From Methylobacterium sp. Leaf118 (GTDB lineage: Bacteria > Pseudomonadota > Alphaproteobacteria > Rhizobiales > Beijerinckiaceae): a stretch of 64,000 nucleotides of DNA. The notes under the pieces were generated by a model, which searched no databases, was not told the DNA's origin, and saw nothing but the letters and a program-made list of their open reading frames with translations. Both the position numbers and the translations under genes were made by a program. Below, piece after piece: positions 9,495 to 18,500 of the stretch; positions within the stretch are counted from its first letter, which is position 1; every line of letters starts with the position of its first letter. The stretch covers positions 1 to 64,000 of the forward strand of contig NZ_CAKLBV010000013.1 of the NCBI RefSeq assembly GCF_920984675.1, in the 5' to 3' direction.

Positions 9495-11318
9495 ATGCTG
9501 GCGCCCGTGTCCGCCACCGCTCTCCCCCGCCCCGAACCCAGCTTCCTCGGCATCGACGCGTCGGTGCTCGGGCATCCCTGGCGCGAGCGCTGCGCCGATC
9601 CGGGGCTGCAGGCGCTCGCCACCACCATGACGCAGGGCTATGGCCTGCCCGACCTGCTCGCCCGGGTGCTGGCCGGGCGCGGCGTGCGTCCGGCGGAGGC
9701 CGAGCGCTACCTTGCCCCGCGCCTGCGCGACCTGATGCCGGACCCTGCCGTGCTGGTCGACATGGCGGCGGCGGTCGAGCGCCTCGCCGCAGCCGTACGG
9801 CGCAAGGAGCCGGTGGCGATCTTCGGCGATTACGACGTGGACGGCGCGGCGAGCGCGGCGCTCCTGGCCGCGTATCTGCGCGGGCTCGACGTGCCGGTGC
9901 GCATCCACATCCCCGACCGGATCACCGAGGGCTACGGCCCGAATGTCGGCGCCGTCACGGTGCTCGCGGAGGAGGGCGCGCGGCTCCTCGTCTGCGTCGA
10001 TTGCGGCACGGCCGGCCACGAACCGCTCGCGGCGGCTGGCGCCCTCGGCCTCGACGTGATCGTGCTCGACCATCACGGCGCGCCCGAGGAACTCCCGCCG
10101 GCCCGGGCGGTGGTGAACCCCAACCGCCTCGACGACCTGTCTGGCCTCGGCCATCTCTGCGCGGCGGGCGTTGTGTTCATGACCCTCGTGGCGCTCGCCC
10201 GGCGCCTGCGGGCGGACGGCGCCTTCGGGGGCGGGGAGGGGCCGCGCCTCACCGACAGCCTCGACCTTGTGGCGCTCGCCACCGTGGCCGATGTGGTGCC
10301 CCTGGTCGGGCTCAATCGGGCCTTCGTGATCCAGGGCCTGACGGTGATGCGCGGGCGCGGGCGTCCCGGTCTCGCCGCGCTCCTCGACGCGGCCGGCCTC
10401 GCCGAGCCGCCGGAGGCGTGGCATCTCGGCTTCCTGCTCGGGCCGCGCATCAATGCCGGCGGGCGCATCGGCGATGCGGGTCTCGGCGCGCGCCTGCTGA
10501 CCACCGCCGACCCCCTGGAGGCGCGCCGCATCGCCGAGGAACTCGACCGGCTCAACCGCGAGCGGCAGGCGATCGAGGCGCAGGCGGTGGCCGAGGCCGA
10601 GGCCGAGATGGACCGCCAGCTCCTGGCCGATCCCGACCGCCCCGTGCTGGTCGCCGCCTCGCTCGACTGGCATCCGGGGATCGTCGGGCTCATCGCCGCC
10701 CGCCTGAAGGAGCGCTTCGGCCGCCCGGCCTTCGCCTTCGCCGTGAAACCCGACGGCACGGCCGTCGGCTCGGGGCGCTCGGTGGCGGGCGCCGATCTCG
10801 GCGCGGCGGTGCGCGCCTCGGTCGAGGCGGGCCGGGCGCTGAAGGGCGGCGGCCATGCCATGGCGGCGGGGGTGACGCTGGCGCGCGGTGCGCTGCCGGG
10901 GTTCGGCGAGGGGCTCACGGGGGCCCTGTCCGCGGCGGTGGCGCAGGCCCGCGCGGCCGAGGCCCTGCTCATCGACGGGACCGTGAGCGCGGGGGGCGCC
11001 ACCGCGGAGATGGTGCGCCTGATCCAGCGGGCGGGCCCGTTCGGGCAGGGGGCGCCCGAGCCGGTGATGGCGCTGCCGCGCCATCGCCTCGTCGATGCGG
11101 CCATCGTCGGCAACGGCCATGTCCGTGCCCGCTTCGCCAGCGGCGACGGCCAGACGCTGGGCGCCATCGCCTTCCGGGCGGTGCAGGGGCCGGTCGGCGC
11201 CGCCTTGCTCGGCGGGATCGGCCGCACCTTCCACGTCGCCGGCACGCTCTCCTGTGATCGCTGGCGCGGCGCCGAGCGGGCGCAGCTGCGCGTCTGCGAT
11301 CTCGCGCCCTGTTCCTGA
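9495..11318 (+). CDS. recJ: Single-stranded-DNA-specific 5'-3' exonuclease RecJ
   Basis: The 607-residue protein is a DHH-superfamily nuclease used in recombination and mismatch repair. Motif DYDVDG is at 112-117, a CVDCG block at about 166-170, the DHH motif near 192 in VLDHHG, and the DHHA1 motif GGGHAMAAG near 450. The LGPRINAGGRIGDA block between them is characteristic of RecJ. Length matches bacterial RecJ (about 570-610). It stands alone between the pnt operon and tRNA-Tyr. Confidence 0.94.
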   Translation: MLAPVSATALPRPEPSFLGIDASVLGHPWRERCADPGLQALATTMTQGYGLPDLLARVLAGRGVRPAEAERYLAPRLRDLMPDPAVLVDMAAAVERLAAAVRRKEPVAIFGDYDVDGAASAALLAAYLRGLDVPVRIHIPDRITEGYGPNVGAVTVLAEEGARLLVCVDCGTAGHEPLAAAGALGLDVIVLDHHGAPEELPPARAVVNPNRLDDLSGLGHLCAAGVVFMTLVALARRLRADGAFGGGEGPRLTDSLDLVALATVADVVPLVGLNRAFVIQGLTVMRGRGRPGLAALLDAAGLAEPPEAWHLGFLLGPRINAGGRIGDAGLGARLLTTADPLEARRIAEELDRLNRERQAIEAQAVAEAEAEMDRQLLADPDRPVLVAASLDWHPGIVGLIAARLKERFGRPAFAFAVKPDGTAVGSGRSVAGADLGAAVRASVEAGRALKGGGHAMAAGVTLARGALPGFGEGLTGALSAAVAQARAAEALLIDGTVSAGGATAEMVRLIQRAGPFGQGAPEPVMALPRHRLVDAAIVGNGHVRARFASGDGQTLGAIAFRAVQGPVGAALLGGIGRTFHVAGTLSCDRWRGAERAQLRVCDLAPCS

Positions 11319-11425
11319 CGGGCCGCGGCACCGGCCGCGGGGCGCGGTCCGGAGCGCCTCCGGGACCGTCCGGAAGCCGGCAAAGTCGGTGGGCGATCGC
11401 CGCGCGCCGATTGCTCCAGGATCGG

Positions 11426-11454
11426 TTGACACCCGCTCGCGCCCTCACCATAAG
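11426..11454 (+). promoter_or_regulatory. Promoter of the tRNA-Tyr gene
   Basis: A perfect -35 TTGACA (11426-11431) is followed after 17 bp by CATAAG (11449-11454). The mature tRNA begins 50 bp further on. Placement directly before a stable RNA gene supports the assignment. Confidence 0.62.
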
Positions 11455-11504
11455 GGCCTCGCCCGCCGCGAAGCGCCATTCTCTGGCCGCGGCGAAAGCG
11501 GTTT

Positions 11505-11588
11505 GGGGGAATGTCCCGAGCGGCAAAGGGGGCGGACTGTAAATCCGCTGCGTAAGCTTCGTAGGTTCGAGTCCTACTTCCCCCACCA
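11505..11588 (+). tRNA. tRNA-Tyr (anticodon GTA)
   Basis: The acceptor strand GGGGGAA (11505-11511) pairs with TTCCCCC (11578-11584), followed by A and an encoded CCA (11586-11588). The anticodon stem GCGGA/TCCGC encloses CT-GTA-AA with anticodon GTA at 11539-11541. A long class II variable arm (TGCGTAAGCTTC) and a T arm GTAGG/CCTAC with TTCGAGT loop complete the fold. The D-arm begins TCCCGAGCGGC as in other bacterial tRNA-Tyr genes. Confidence 0.95.
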
Positions 11589-11881
11589 AACCTTCCTCAC
11601 GGCGCCAGCACTCTCGGACGGCGGAGACAGCGATGTCTTTCGCGCATGGGAGCCATTGAGGCGGCCGATCGTTGTTGATGCGTATCGTTGATCTTTATGG
11701 TCATCGCGCTGTATCGGCAGATCGTGCAAAGCTGTGCCTCAGGCCGATCGCGCCTGCCTTATGCACAGCCGATTGAACGTTGCCGCACAGCCGCACGCCG
11801 CGCTCGACGAACGATGTAACCTTCGTGAATTCCGAAGGCTCCGACGGAGGCTAGGCTGTTGCGAATCGGTAAGGAGACCCT

Positions 11882-12616
11882 GTGGTCAACCCTCTCATTC
11901 GCAAGTTGGAGCACTTCGCTCGTCTCACCTCCGGGGAGAGGCAGGCGTTGGAGCGGGTTGTCCAGACCACGCGCCGTCTCGGTCCGCGGGAGGACGTGAT
12001 CCGTGACGGCGATCGTCCGCGCCACGTCAACCTGATCCTCGAAGGCTGGGCCTGCCGGTACAAGCAGCTGGAAGATGGACGCCGTCAGGTGATCTCGATC
12101 TTTCTTCCCGGAGATCTGTGCGATCCGCACGTCTTCGTCCTGCGCAAGATGGATCATTCCCTCGGCACGTTGACACCCGTCCTCCTGGCCGAGATCCCCG
12201 AGGCGGCGATCCGCGAGATCTCGGCGGAGAGCCGGACCTTGTCGGAGGCGCTGTGGTGGGAGATGCTCGTGACCGCGGCCATCCAGCGGGAATGGACCGT
12301 GAGCCTGGGCCAGCGTCTCGCCACCGAGCGGTTGGGTCACCTGTTCTGCGAGCTGTTCATGCGGCTGAAAGCCGTGGGCCTGACCTCGGAGACGAGTTGC
12401 GAGTTTCCCATCACGCAGGCCGACCTGGGTGATGCCATGGGACTCTCGACGGTGCACATCAATCGCACCCTGAAGGAATTGCGGGCCGCCGGCCTGATCC
12501 GTTTGCGCGGGCGTCAGCTCACGATCCCCGACTTTGCCGCTTTGCGGGCCGCCTCGCTCTTCGATCCCGCCTACCTGCACCACGAGCGCGATCCATCGAT
12601 CCTCCACGACGACTGA
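11882..12616 (+). CDS. Crp/Fnr-family transcription regulator
   Basis: This 244-residue protein has an N-terminal cyclic-nucleotide-binding-like beta-roll (about 15-130, with DVIRDGDRPRHVNLILEG and IFLPGDLCDPHVF) and a C-terminal winged helix at about 170-230 (ITQADLGDAMGLSTVHINRT). It starts with GTG, preceded by AAGGAG at the right distance. It lacks the N-terminal cysteine cluster of FNR, and the classical cAMP-contact residues are not obvious, so the effector is unknown. It is followed 52 bp later by a histidine kinase gene in the same direction, a pairing that suggests a joint signalling role. The 293-bp interval before it holds the tRNA trailer and no visible gene. Confidence 0.85.
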   Translation: MVNPLIRKLEHFARLTSGERQALERVVQTTRRLGPREDVIRDGDRPRHVNLILEGWACRYKQLEDGRRQVISIFLPGDLCDPHVFVLRKMDHSLGTLTPVLLAEIPEAAIREISAESRTLSEALWWEMLVTAAIQREWTVSLGQRLATERLGHLFCELFMRLKAVGLTSETSCEFPITQADLGDAMGLSTVHINRTLKELRAAGLIRLRGRQLTIPDFAALRAASLFDPAYLHHERDPSILHDD

Positions 12617-12668
12617 CCGGTGACCACCGGCCGATGCTCCGAGAGTGGCCGAGACAAAGGCTGAGGCG

Positions 12669-13361
12669 ATGACCCAGGACGGGCAGGACGCACGCATCGC
12701 GGAACTTGAGGCGGAGAACCGGCGCCTGCGACGGTTCCTCGACGAGAAGGGGCTTCCCGCCGAGCAGCGCCATCAGGTGCGCAACACCCTGGCCATGCTG
12801 CGCGCCATCATCCGCCGCTCGGCCGAGACCTCGGAGTCCGTCGAGACCTACGCGGCCCATCTCGACGGGCGGCTCGACGCCATCGCCCGCGTGCTCGGCG
12901 CCCTCCTGCGCAGCGTGCCCGAGGGCGTGGCCCTGCATGCGCTCATCGCCGACGAGCTGCTGGCCCATCTCGCCCGCGAGGGGGATCAGGTCGCGATCGC
13001 GGGACCGAACCTGCGCCTGCGCCCCGGCGCGGCGGAAATCATCGCCCTGGCGATCCACGAACTCACCGTGAACGCGGTCGAGCACGGGGCCCTGATGGTG
13101 CCGCACGGGCGCATCGCCATCCGCTGGACCCTCGTCCCGGGCGAGCCGCGCGGGGGGCTCACCCTGGTCTGGACCGAGACCGGACTGGAGAACCTCCCGG
13201 CCCAGCCGCCCCGGCAGGGCTTCGGCACCGAGGTGCTCGTGCGCAGTCTGCGCTACGAGCTGAAGGCGCAGACCAGCCTCGCCTACGAGCCGGACGGCCT
13301 GCGCTGCACGATCACCCTGCCCCTGCCGCCGCAGATCACGCTGATGGAGGAGGACGAGTAG
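12669..13361 (+). CDS. Compact HWE-family sensor histidine kinase without an input domain
   Basis: The 230-residue protein shows the HWE kinase signatures: phospho-accepting H35 in RHQVRNTLAMLRA, the N-box HELTVNAVEHGAL with N135, the diagnostic WxE (W168-T-E170), and a C-terminal glycine box RQGFGTEVLV. Only a short charged coiled-coil of about 30 residues precedes the histidine, so there is no PAS or transmembrane sensor. It is probably cytosolic and takes its input from a partner. I chose ATG 12669 because AAAGG lies 8 bp upstream; an in-frame GTG at 12645 would add 8 residues. HWE kinases in alphaproteobacteria often feed the PhyR/EcfG stress pathway, which is family knowledge only. Confidence 0.84.
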   Translation: MTQDGQDARIAELEAENRRLRRFLDEKGLPAEQRHQVRNTLAMLRAIIRRSAETSESVETYAAHLDGRLDAIARVLGALLRSVPEGVALHALIADELLAHLAREGDQVAIAGPNLRLRPGAAEIIALAIHELTVNAVEHGALMVPHGRIAIRWTLVPGEPRGGLTLVWTETGLENLPAQPPRQGFGTEVLVRSLRYELKAQTSLAYEPDGLRCTITLPLPPQITLMEEDE

Positions 13362-13462
13362 CCGAAAGGTCACAGCGGGCGGGCGCCGGGCGCCGGGGGC
13401 CTCACCATCGCTTGAGTCGGCGCTGTGCCAACCGTGGCCGGGTAGCCCCGGCCCGCGGCGAC

Positions 13463-13475
13463 GGGTAGTTTACCC
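13463..13475. promoter_or_regulatory. Short perfect dyad upstream of tamA
   Basis: GGGTA-GTT-TACCC is a perfect 5-bp inverted repeat in the first AT-richer stretch (13461-13490) ahead of tamA, about 60 bp before its start. It could be an operator or part of a promoter. The regulator is unknown. Confidence 0.3.
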
Positions 13476-13533
13476 AATGATGCTTTAACCGGAGGCATCG
13501 ACCCCGCGCCAGACGACGGACCCGCCGCATCGC

Positions 13534-15519
13534 ATGAATGTCCGGAAGAACTGCCCGCTGCGTTCGTCCGTGACCGGAGGCGTGTTCCTGGGTGTCGCCC
13601 TGGCGCTCGGCCATCCGCAGCCGGCGGCCGCCTTCGACCTGTTCGGCCTGTTCGGCTCGGAGGAGGCGCCGCCCGCCCCGAGCCCGACGGCGCTGCCCTA
13701 CAGCCTGCGCATCACCGGCACCGACGATTCCGACATTCTGAGCGCGCTGCAGGACACCTCGACCCTGTACCGGCTGCGCCAGGAGGCGCCGCCCGACGGC
13801 GAGGGCCTGGTGCGCCGGGCCGAGGCCGACCTGCGCCGCCTGACCGACGTGCTGTCCGGCTACGGCTATTACCAGGGCACGGTCTCGATCCGCATCGATG
13901 GGGTGCCCGTCACCGGCGAGGCCTCCCTCGCCGCCGCCGCCCGGGCAGCGGAGGGCGCGCGGGCCCGGACGCTGGTGCCGGTGCGGATCGCGGTCGATCT
14001 CGGCCCCGCCTACACTGTGCGCTCCGTGCGCGCCCTCGATCCCCGCGGCAGACCCTTCCCCGACGAGGTCCTGCCCGAGCGCCTGACCCGGCCCGGCGAC
14101 GACCTGCCGGCCCGCTCCGCCACCGTGCTCGCCCGCGAGGCGAGGATCGTCGACCGCTTCCGCAGCCTGGGCCATCCTTTCGCCAAGGCGGTCTCCCGCG
14201 ATCCGGTGGTGGACGACGCCGCCCATGTCATGGACGTGACCTTCACGGTCGATCCGGGCCCCAAGGCGGGCATCGGCGCGGTGGCCGTGAGCGCGCCCGA
14301 GGGCGTCGACCCCGCGGTGATCCGCTCCTTCATCTATACCGAGCCGGGCGATCCCTACTCGCCCCAGGCGATCAGCGACATCCGCCGCTCGGTCGCCCGG
14401 ATCGAGGGCCTCGGCGCCGTGCGGGTGCGCGAGGGCGAGCGCCTCGACGCGCAGGGGAACCTGCCGGTCTTCGTCGAGGTGACCGAGCGCGAGCGCAACC
14501 TCATCGGCGTCTCGGCCCGCTACTCCACGGTCGACGGCCCGGGCGTGCGCGCCTACTACGCCAACCGTAACCTGTTCGGCGGCTCCGAGACACTTCGGCT
14601 CGACGCCGACCTCTACTATCTCGGCCTCGGCTACGACCCCTTCGCGCAAGCCCGCAAGCTCGCCGGCATCAACACCTCGGGCCTCGGCGGGCGCCTCTCG
14701 GCCACCTTCGTGAAGCCGGCGCTCTGGGGCACCCGCAACGACCTGCTCGCCAACGCCTTCGTGACCCGCGAAGTGCAGCAGAGCTACTTCGTGGACGCCG
14801 CCGGCGTCTCGGTGGCGGTGCGCCACCGCTTCTCCGACACCTTCTCGGCCCAGGTCGGCCTCGACGGTCAGGTCGGCCGCTCCAAGGACGCGATCGGCAC
14901 CGTCGATTACCGCCTGATCGGCGTGCCGGTCTCGGTCACCTACGATTCCACCGACAACCTGCTCGACCCGACGAAGGGCATCCGCTTCCAGGCCTCCGCC
15001 GCGCCCTATCCGGGCTTCCTCGGCTCGGATCCGGGCATCTTCGTCGCCAAGGCGCAGGGCTCGACCTATTACGCGCTCGACGAGGACGCGAACTACATCC
15101 TGGCCGGGCGGATCGGCTTCGGCTCGGTCTCCGGCGCGCGGCTCGACGAGATCCCGGACAATTTCCGCTTCTTCGCGGGCGGCGGCGGTTCGGTGCGCGG
15201 CTTCGCCTTCCGCACCCTCGGCCCGCGCGGTCCCTTCAACCTGCCGATCGGCGGGCGCAGCCTGCTCGAGGCCTCGATCGAGGCCCGCATCAAGGTCACC
15301 GACACGATCGGCATCGTGCCGTTCTTCGATGCCGGCACCGCCTTCGCCTCCGAGCTGCCGGATTTCGATGAGCGTATCCGCAAGGCCGTCGGCCTGGGTC
15401 TCCGCTACTACACCGGCATCGGCCCGATCCGCGTGGACGTCGCCTTCCCCCTCGACCGGATCAAGGGAAACCGCGAGCGCCCGGTCGCCCTGTACATCAG
15501 TCTCGGACAGGCCTTCTGA
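13534..15519 (+). CDS. tamA: Outer-membrane translocation and assembly protein TamA
   Basis: The 661-residue protein is a BamA/Omp85-superfamily member. It begins with a signal peptide (about 1-33, ending GHPQPAAAF), continues with POTRA-type domains (about 45-300), and ends with a 16-strand barrel region rich in alternating aromatic residues. The barrel holds the conserved lid-loop-like VRGF block (GGGSVRGFAFRTLGPRG) and a terminal aromatic residue (LYISLGQAF). TamA works with inner-membrane-anchored TamB in moving lipids or autotransporters to the outer membrane. Its TGA directly abuts the tamB ATG, so the pair is translationally coupled. Confidence 0.92.
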   Translation: MNVRKNCPLRSSVTGGVFLGVALALGHPQPAAAFDLFGLFGSEEAPPAPSPTALPYSLRITGTDDSDILSALQDTSTLYRLRQEAPPDGEGLVRRAEADLRRLTDVLSGYGYYQGTVSIRIDGVPVTGEASLAAAARAAEGARARTLVPVRIAVDLGPAYTVRSVRALDPRGRPFPDEVLPERLTRPGDDLPARSATVLAREARIVDRFRSLGHPFAKAVSRDPVVDDAAHVMDVTFTVDPGPKAGIGAVAVSAPEGVDPAVIRSFIYTEPGDPYSPQAISDIRRSVARIEGLGAVRVREGERLDAQGNLPVFVEVTERERNLIGVSARYSTVDGPGVRAYYANRNLFGGSETLRLDADLYYLGLGYDPFAQARKLAGINTSGLGGRLSATFVKPALWGTRNDLLANAFVTREVQQSYFVDAAGVSVAVRHRFSDTFSAQVGLDGQVGRSKDAIGTVDYRLIGVPVSVTYDSTDNLLDPTKGIRFQASAAPYPGFLGSDPGIFVAKAQGSTYYALDEDANYILAGRIGFGSVSGARLDEIPDNFRFFAGGGGSVRGFAFRTLGPRGPFNLPIGGRSLLEASIEARIKVTDTIGIVPFFDAGTAFASELPDFDERIRKAVGLGLRYYTGIGPIRVDVAFPLDRIKGNRERPVALYISLGQAF

Positions 15520-18500
15520 ATGGGATTTTTTCGCAAGGCGCGCGGCTCGAGCCTCCCCTCCACGGATCGCGGGCCTGCCCGACCGGGGCGGCGGGGGCTC
15601 CGCGGGAAGATCCGCGGGGGCGTGGCCGCGCTCGCCGTGCTGGGTCTGCTCCTCGCCGCGGCCCTGATCCCGACCGACCGCACCCGCGCGGCCGACGGCG
15701 AGAAGACGGTGCTCGGCGGCCTCCTCTCCAAGGTTCTCTCGACCCCGTCCTCCCAGGTCACGATCGGCGGCATCGACGGGGCCCTGTCTTCGGACGCGAC
15801 GATCCGCGACGTCGTGATCAGCGATTCCGAAGGGCCCTGGCTCAAGCTCGATCGCGCCCGGCTGGTCTGGCGCCGCCTCGCTCTGCTGGCCGGCCGGCTC
15901 GAGGTCGACAGCCTGGAGGTCGGCCGCCTCGAAATCCTGCGCAAGCCGGTGCCCGGCCCGGTTCCGGAGGAGGCCGAGCCCGACGGTAGCCTGCTGCCGG
16001 ACCTGCCGGTCAAGGTCGAGATCAAGGCCTTCCGGCTCGCCGAACTGGTGCTCGGCGAGAGCGTCGCGGGCCAGCCGGCCCGGCTCGCGGCGGACGGCAA
16101 GGTCAAGCTCGGCAGCCCCTCCGAGGGGCTCGACCTCGCGGTCCTGGCCCGGCGCCTCGACGCGGCCGGGCAGTTCGACGCCCGCCTGCTGTTCGTGCCC
16201 AAGGGCGAGCGGCTGGAGGTGAAGGCGAGCCTCGTCGAGCCCGAGGGCGGCCTCCTGTCGAAGGCGGCCAACCTCCCCGGCACGCCGCCCATCAATTTCG
16301 ATCTCGACGGGCGCGGCACGCTCGATTCCTTCAACGCGACGCTGGATTTCGACGCCGGCCCCGAGATCGGCGCCAAGGGCGGCGCCCGGCTCTCGCGCAT
16401 CGGCAGCGACCGGCGCCTCAGCCTCGATCTCGCCTCGCGCATCGAGGGCCTCGTGCCGGGGCCGGCCGCCGCGATCTTCTCGGGTACGACCAAGCTCGAA
16501 GGCGGCATGGCCTTCGCCGATGCGGGCGGTTTCCGCATCGACCGGATGGACCTGACCTCGCGGACGGCGCGGCTCGGCGTCGCCGGCACCCTGACCGCCG
16601 ATCGCAGCGCCGATTTCCGCATCGAGGCCCGCGCGGTGCCGACCGAGGGCCGCGTGACGAAGGCCGCCGAGACCGAGCTGGAGACGCTCGTCTTCGACGG
16701 CACGCTGAAGGGCCCGCTCACGGCGCCGCGGGTGCGGGGCGCCCTCAAGGCCGCGGGCCTGCGCACCAAGGGGTCCTCCCTGGAGCGGGTCGAGGCGCAG
16801 CTCGCCGTCGAGCCCGCGGGCCTCGACCCGAAGGCGCAGCGCTTCACGATCACCGCCGACGGCCAGGTGGAGGGTCTGTCGCTCGCCGATCCGGCCCTGC
16901 GCCGGGCGATCGGTGCCCGGGGGACGCTGGTGCTGCGGGCCAGTGCCGGCGCCGACGGCATCCTCGACGTCACGACCTTGACCCTCGACGCCGATACGGG
17001 CCGGGCCTCCTATGCCGGCCGGATCGGCCAGAACCTTCTGACCGGCACGCTTCAGGCGGCGCTCTCCGATCTCGGCGCCTTCTCGGGCGTCGCCGGCCGC
17101 GACCTTGCCGGTCGCCTTGAGGCCCGGGCGATCCTGAGCGGCGACCCGGCCCGCAAGGCGCTCGCCGCCGATCTCGATCTGCGCGGCGGCGGGATGGTGC
17201 TGGGTGATGCCGTCTCCGACCGCCTCGTCGGCCGCGCCCCCGTGCTCACGGGGCGCGTGTTCCAGACCTACGACGGCTACGGCTTCGAGCGCCTGCGCTT
17301 CGAAGGCGCGGAGATGGCCGCGACCCTCCAGGGACAGGCCACCGCCCGGTCCGCCGACGTGACCGGCCGGATCGACCTGAAGGCCCTGTCGGCCCTCGAC
17401 GGGCGGCTCGCCGGGGCCGCGAGCGCCGATGCGCGCGTCACGGGCTCCCTGCGCAAGCCCGATCTGACCCTCGCGCTGCGGGCCCCGAACGCCATGGCAG
17501 ACGGGCGTGCGATCCGCGATCTGCGCCTCGACGCGGCGCTGGCCGACCTCACCGGCGCCCTCGACGGCACCGTCCGGCTCGCCGGCGACGTGGCCGGCAA
17601 GCCCCTGCGGGCCGAGGCCCATCTCGCCCGGCCGACGAAGACCGACTACGCCCTCGACCGCCTCGCCTTCGCCCTCGGCTCGGTGACGATCGATGGGCGC
17701 GCGACCGTCGATTCGGAGAACCTCCTGGGGGAGGGCGCACTGACTGTGCGGGCGGGCGATCTCGCCGATCTCTCGGCGCTGGCGCTCGGCGCCATGGGCG
17801 GCAGCCTCGACGCCGCCGTGACCCTCTCCCGCGACGGCGGACGCCAGGACGCCGCGATCCGGGCGACGGGCACGAACCTGCGCTACGACCGCTACGGATT
17901 GGCCAAGCTCGATGCCGACCTGACCGGCCGGGATCTGCGGGCGCGGCCCGTCCTCGACGGGCGGGCGAGCCTCGACCGGCTTGTCGCCGCCGGCCAGACC
18001 ATCGATACGGTCCGGCTGACGGCCGCGGGCACCGCCGCGGCGAGCGACCTCGCGCTCACCGCCCAGGCCCGCGGCTTCGCCCTCGACGGCGCCGCCCGGC
18101 TGATCCCGGCCGAGCGCACCCGCATCGAGATCGCCCGGTTCTCGGCCCAGCGCGGCGGCGACCGCCTCGCCCTGGCCGGCCCCGCCGCGATCACCCTCGA
18201 CGGCGCGTCGGCGCTGATCGACAATCTGGTGATCGCCGCCGGCTCCGGCCGGGTCAGCGTCCAGGGCCGCGCGGGCGAGGCGCTGGACCTCAAGATCGGC
18301 ATCCGCGCCCTGCCCCTCGCCCTCGCCCGGATCGCCTCCCCGAGCCTCGCGCTCTCCGGCACCCTGGAGGGCGAGGCCGACCTGCGGGGCAGCGCCGCCC
18401 GGCCCGAGGGACGCTACGCCCTCAGCGTCGCCCGGCTCGTCACGCCGGAAACCCGCAAGGCCGGGTTGCCGCCGATCGATGCCCGGGCCAGCGGCACCCT

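Noticed and set aside
11882-12616. Assignment of the Crp/Fnr gene as FNR or FixK
   Set aside because: There is no N-terminal cysteine cluster for an iron-sulfur cluster, and no FNR-type box is evident in the neighbouring promoters.
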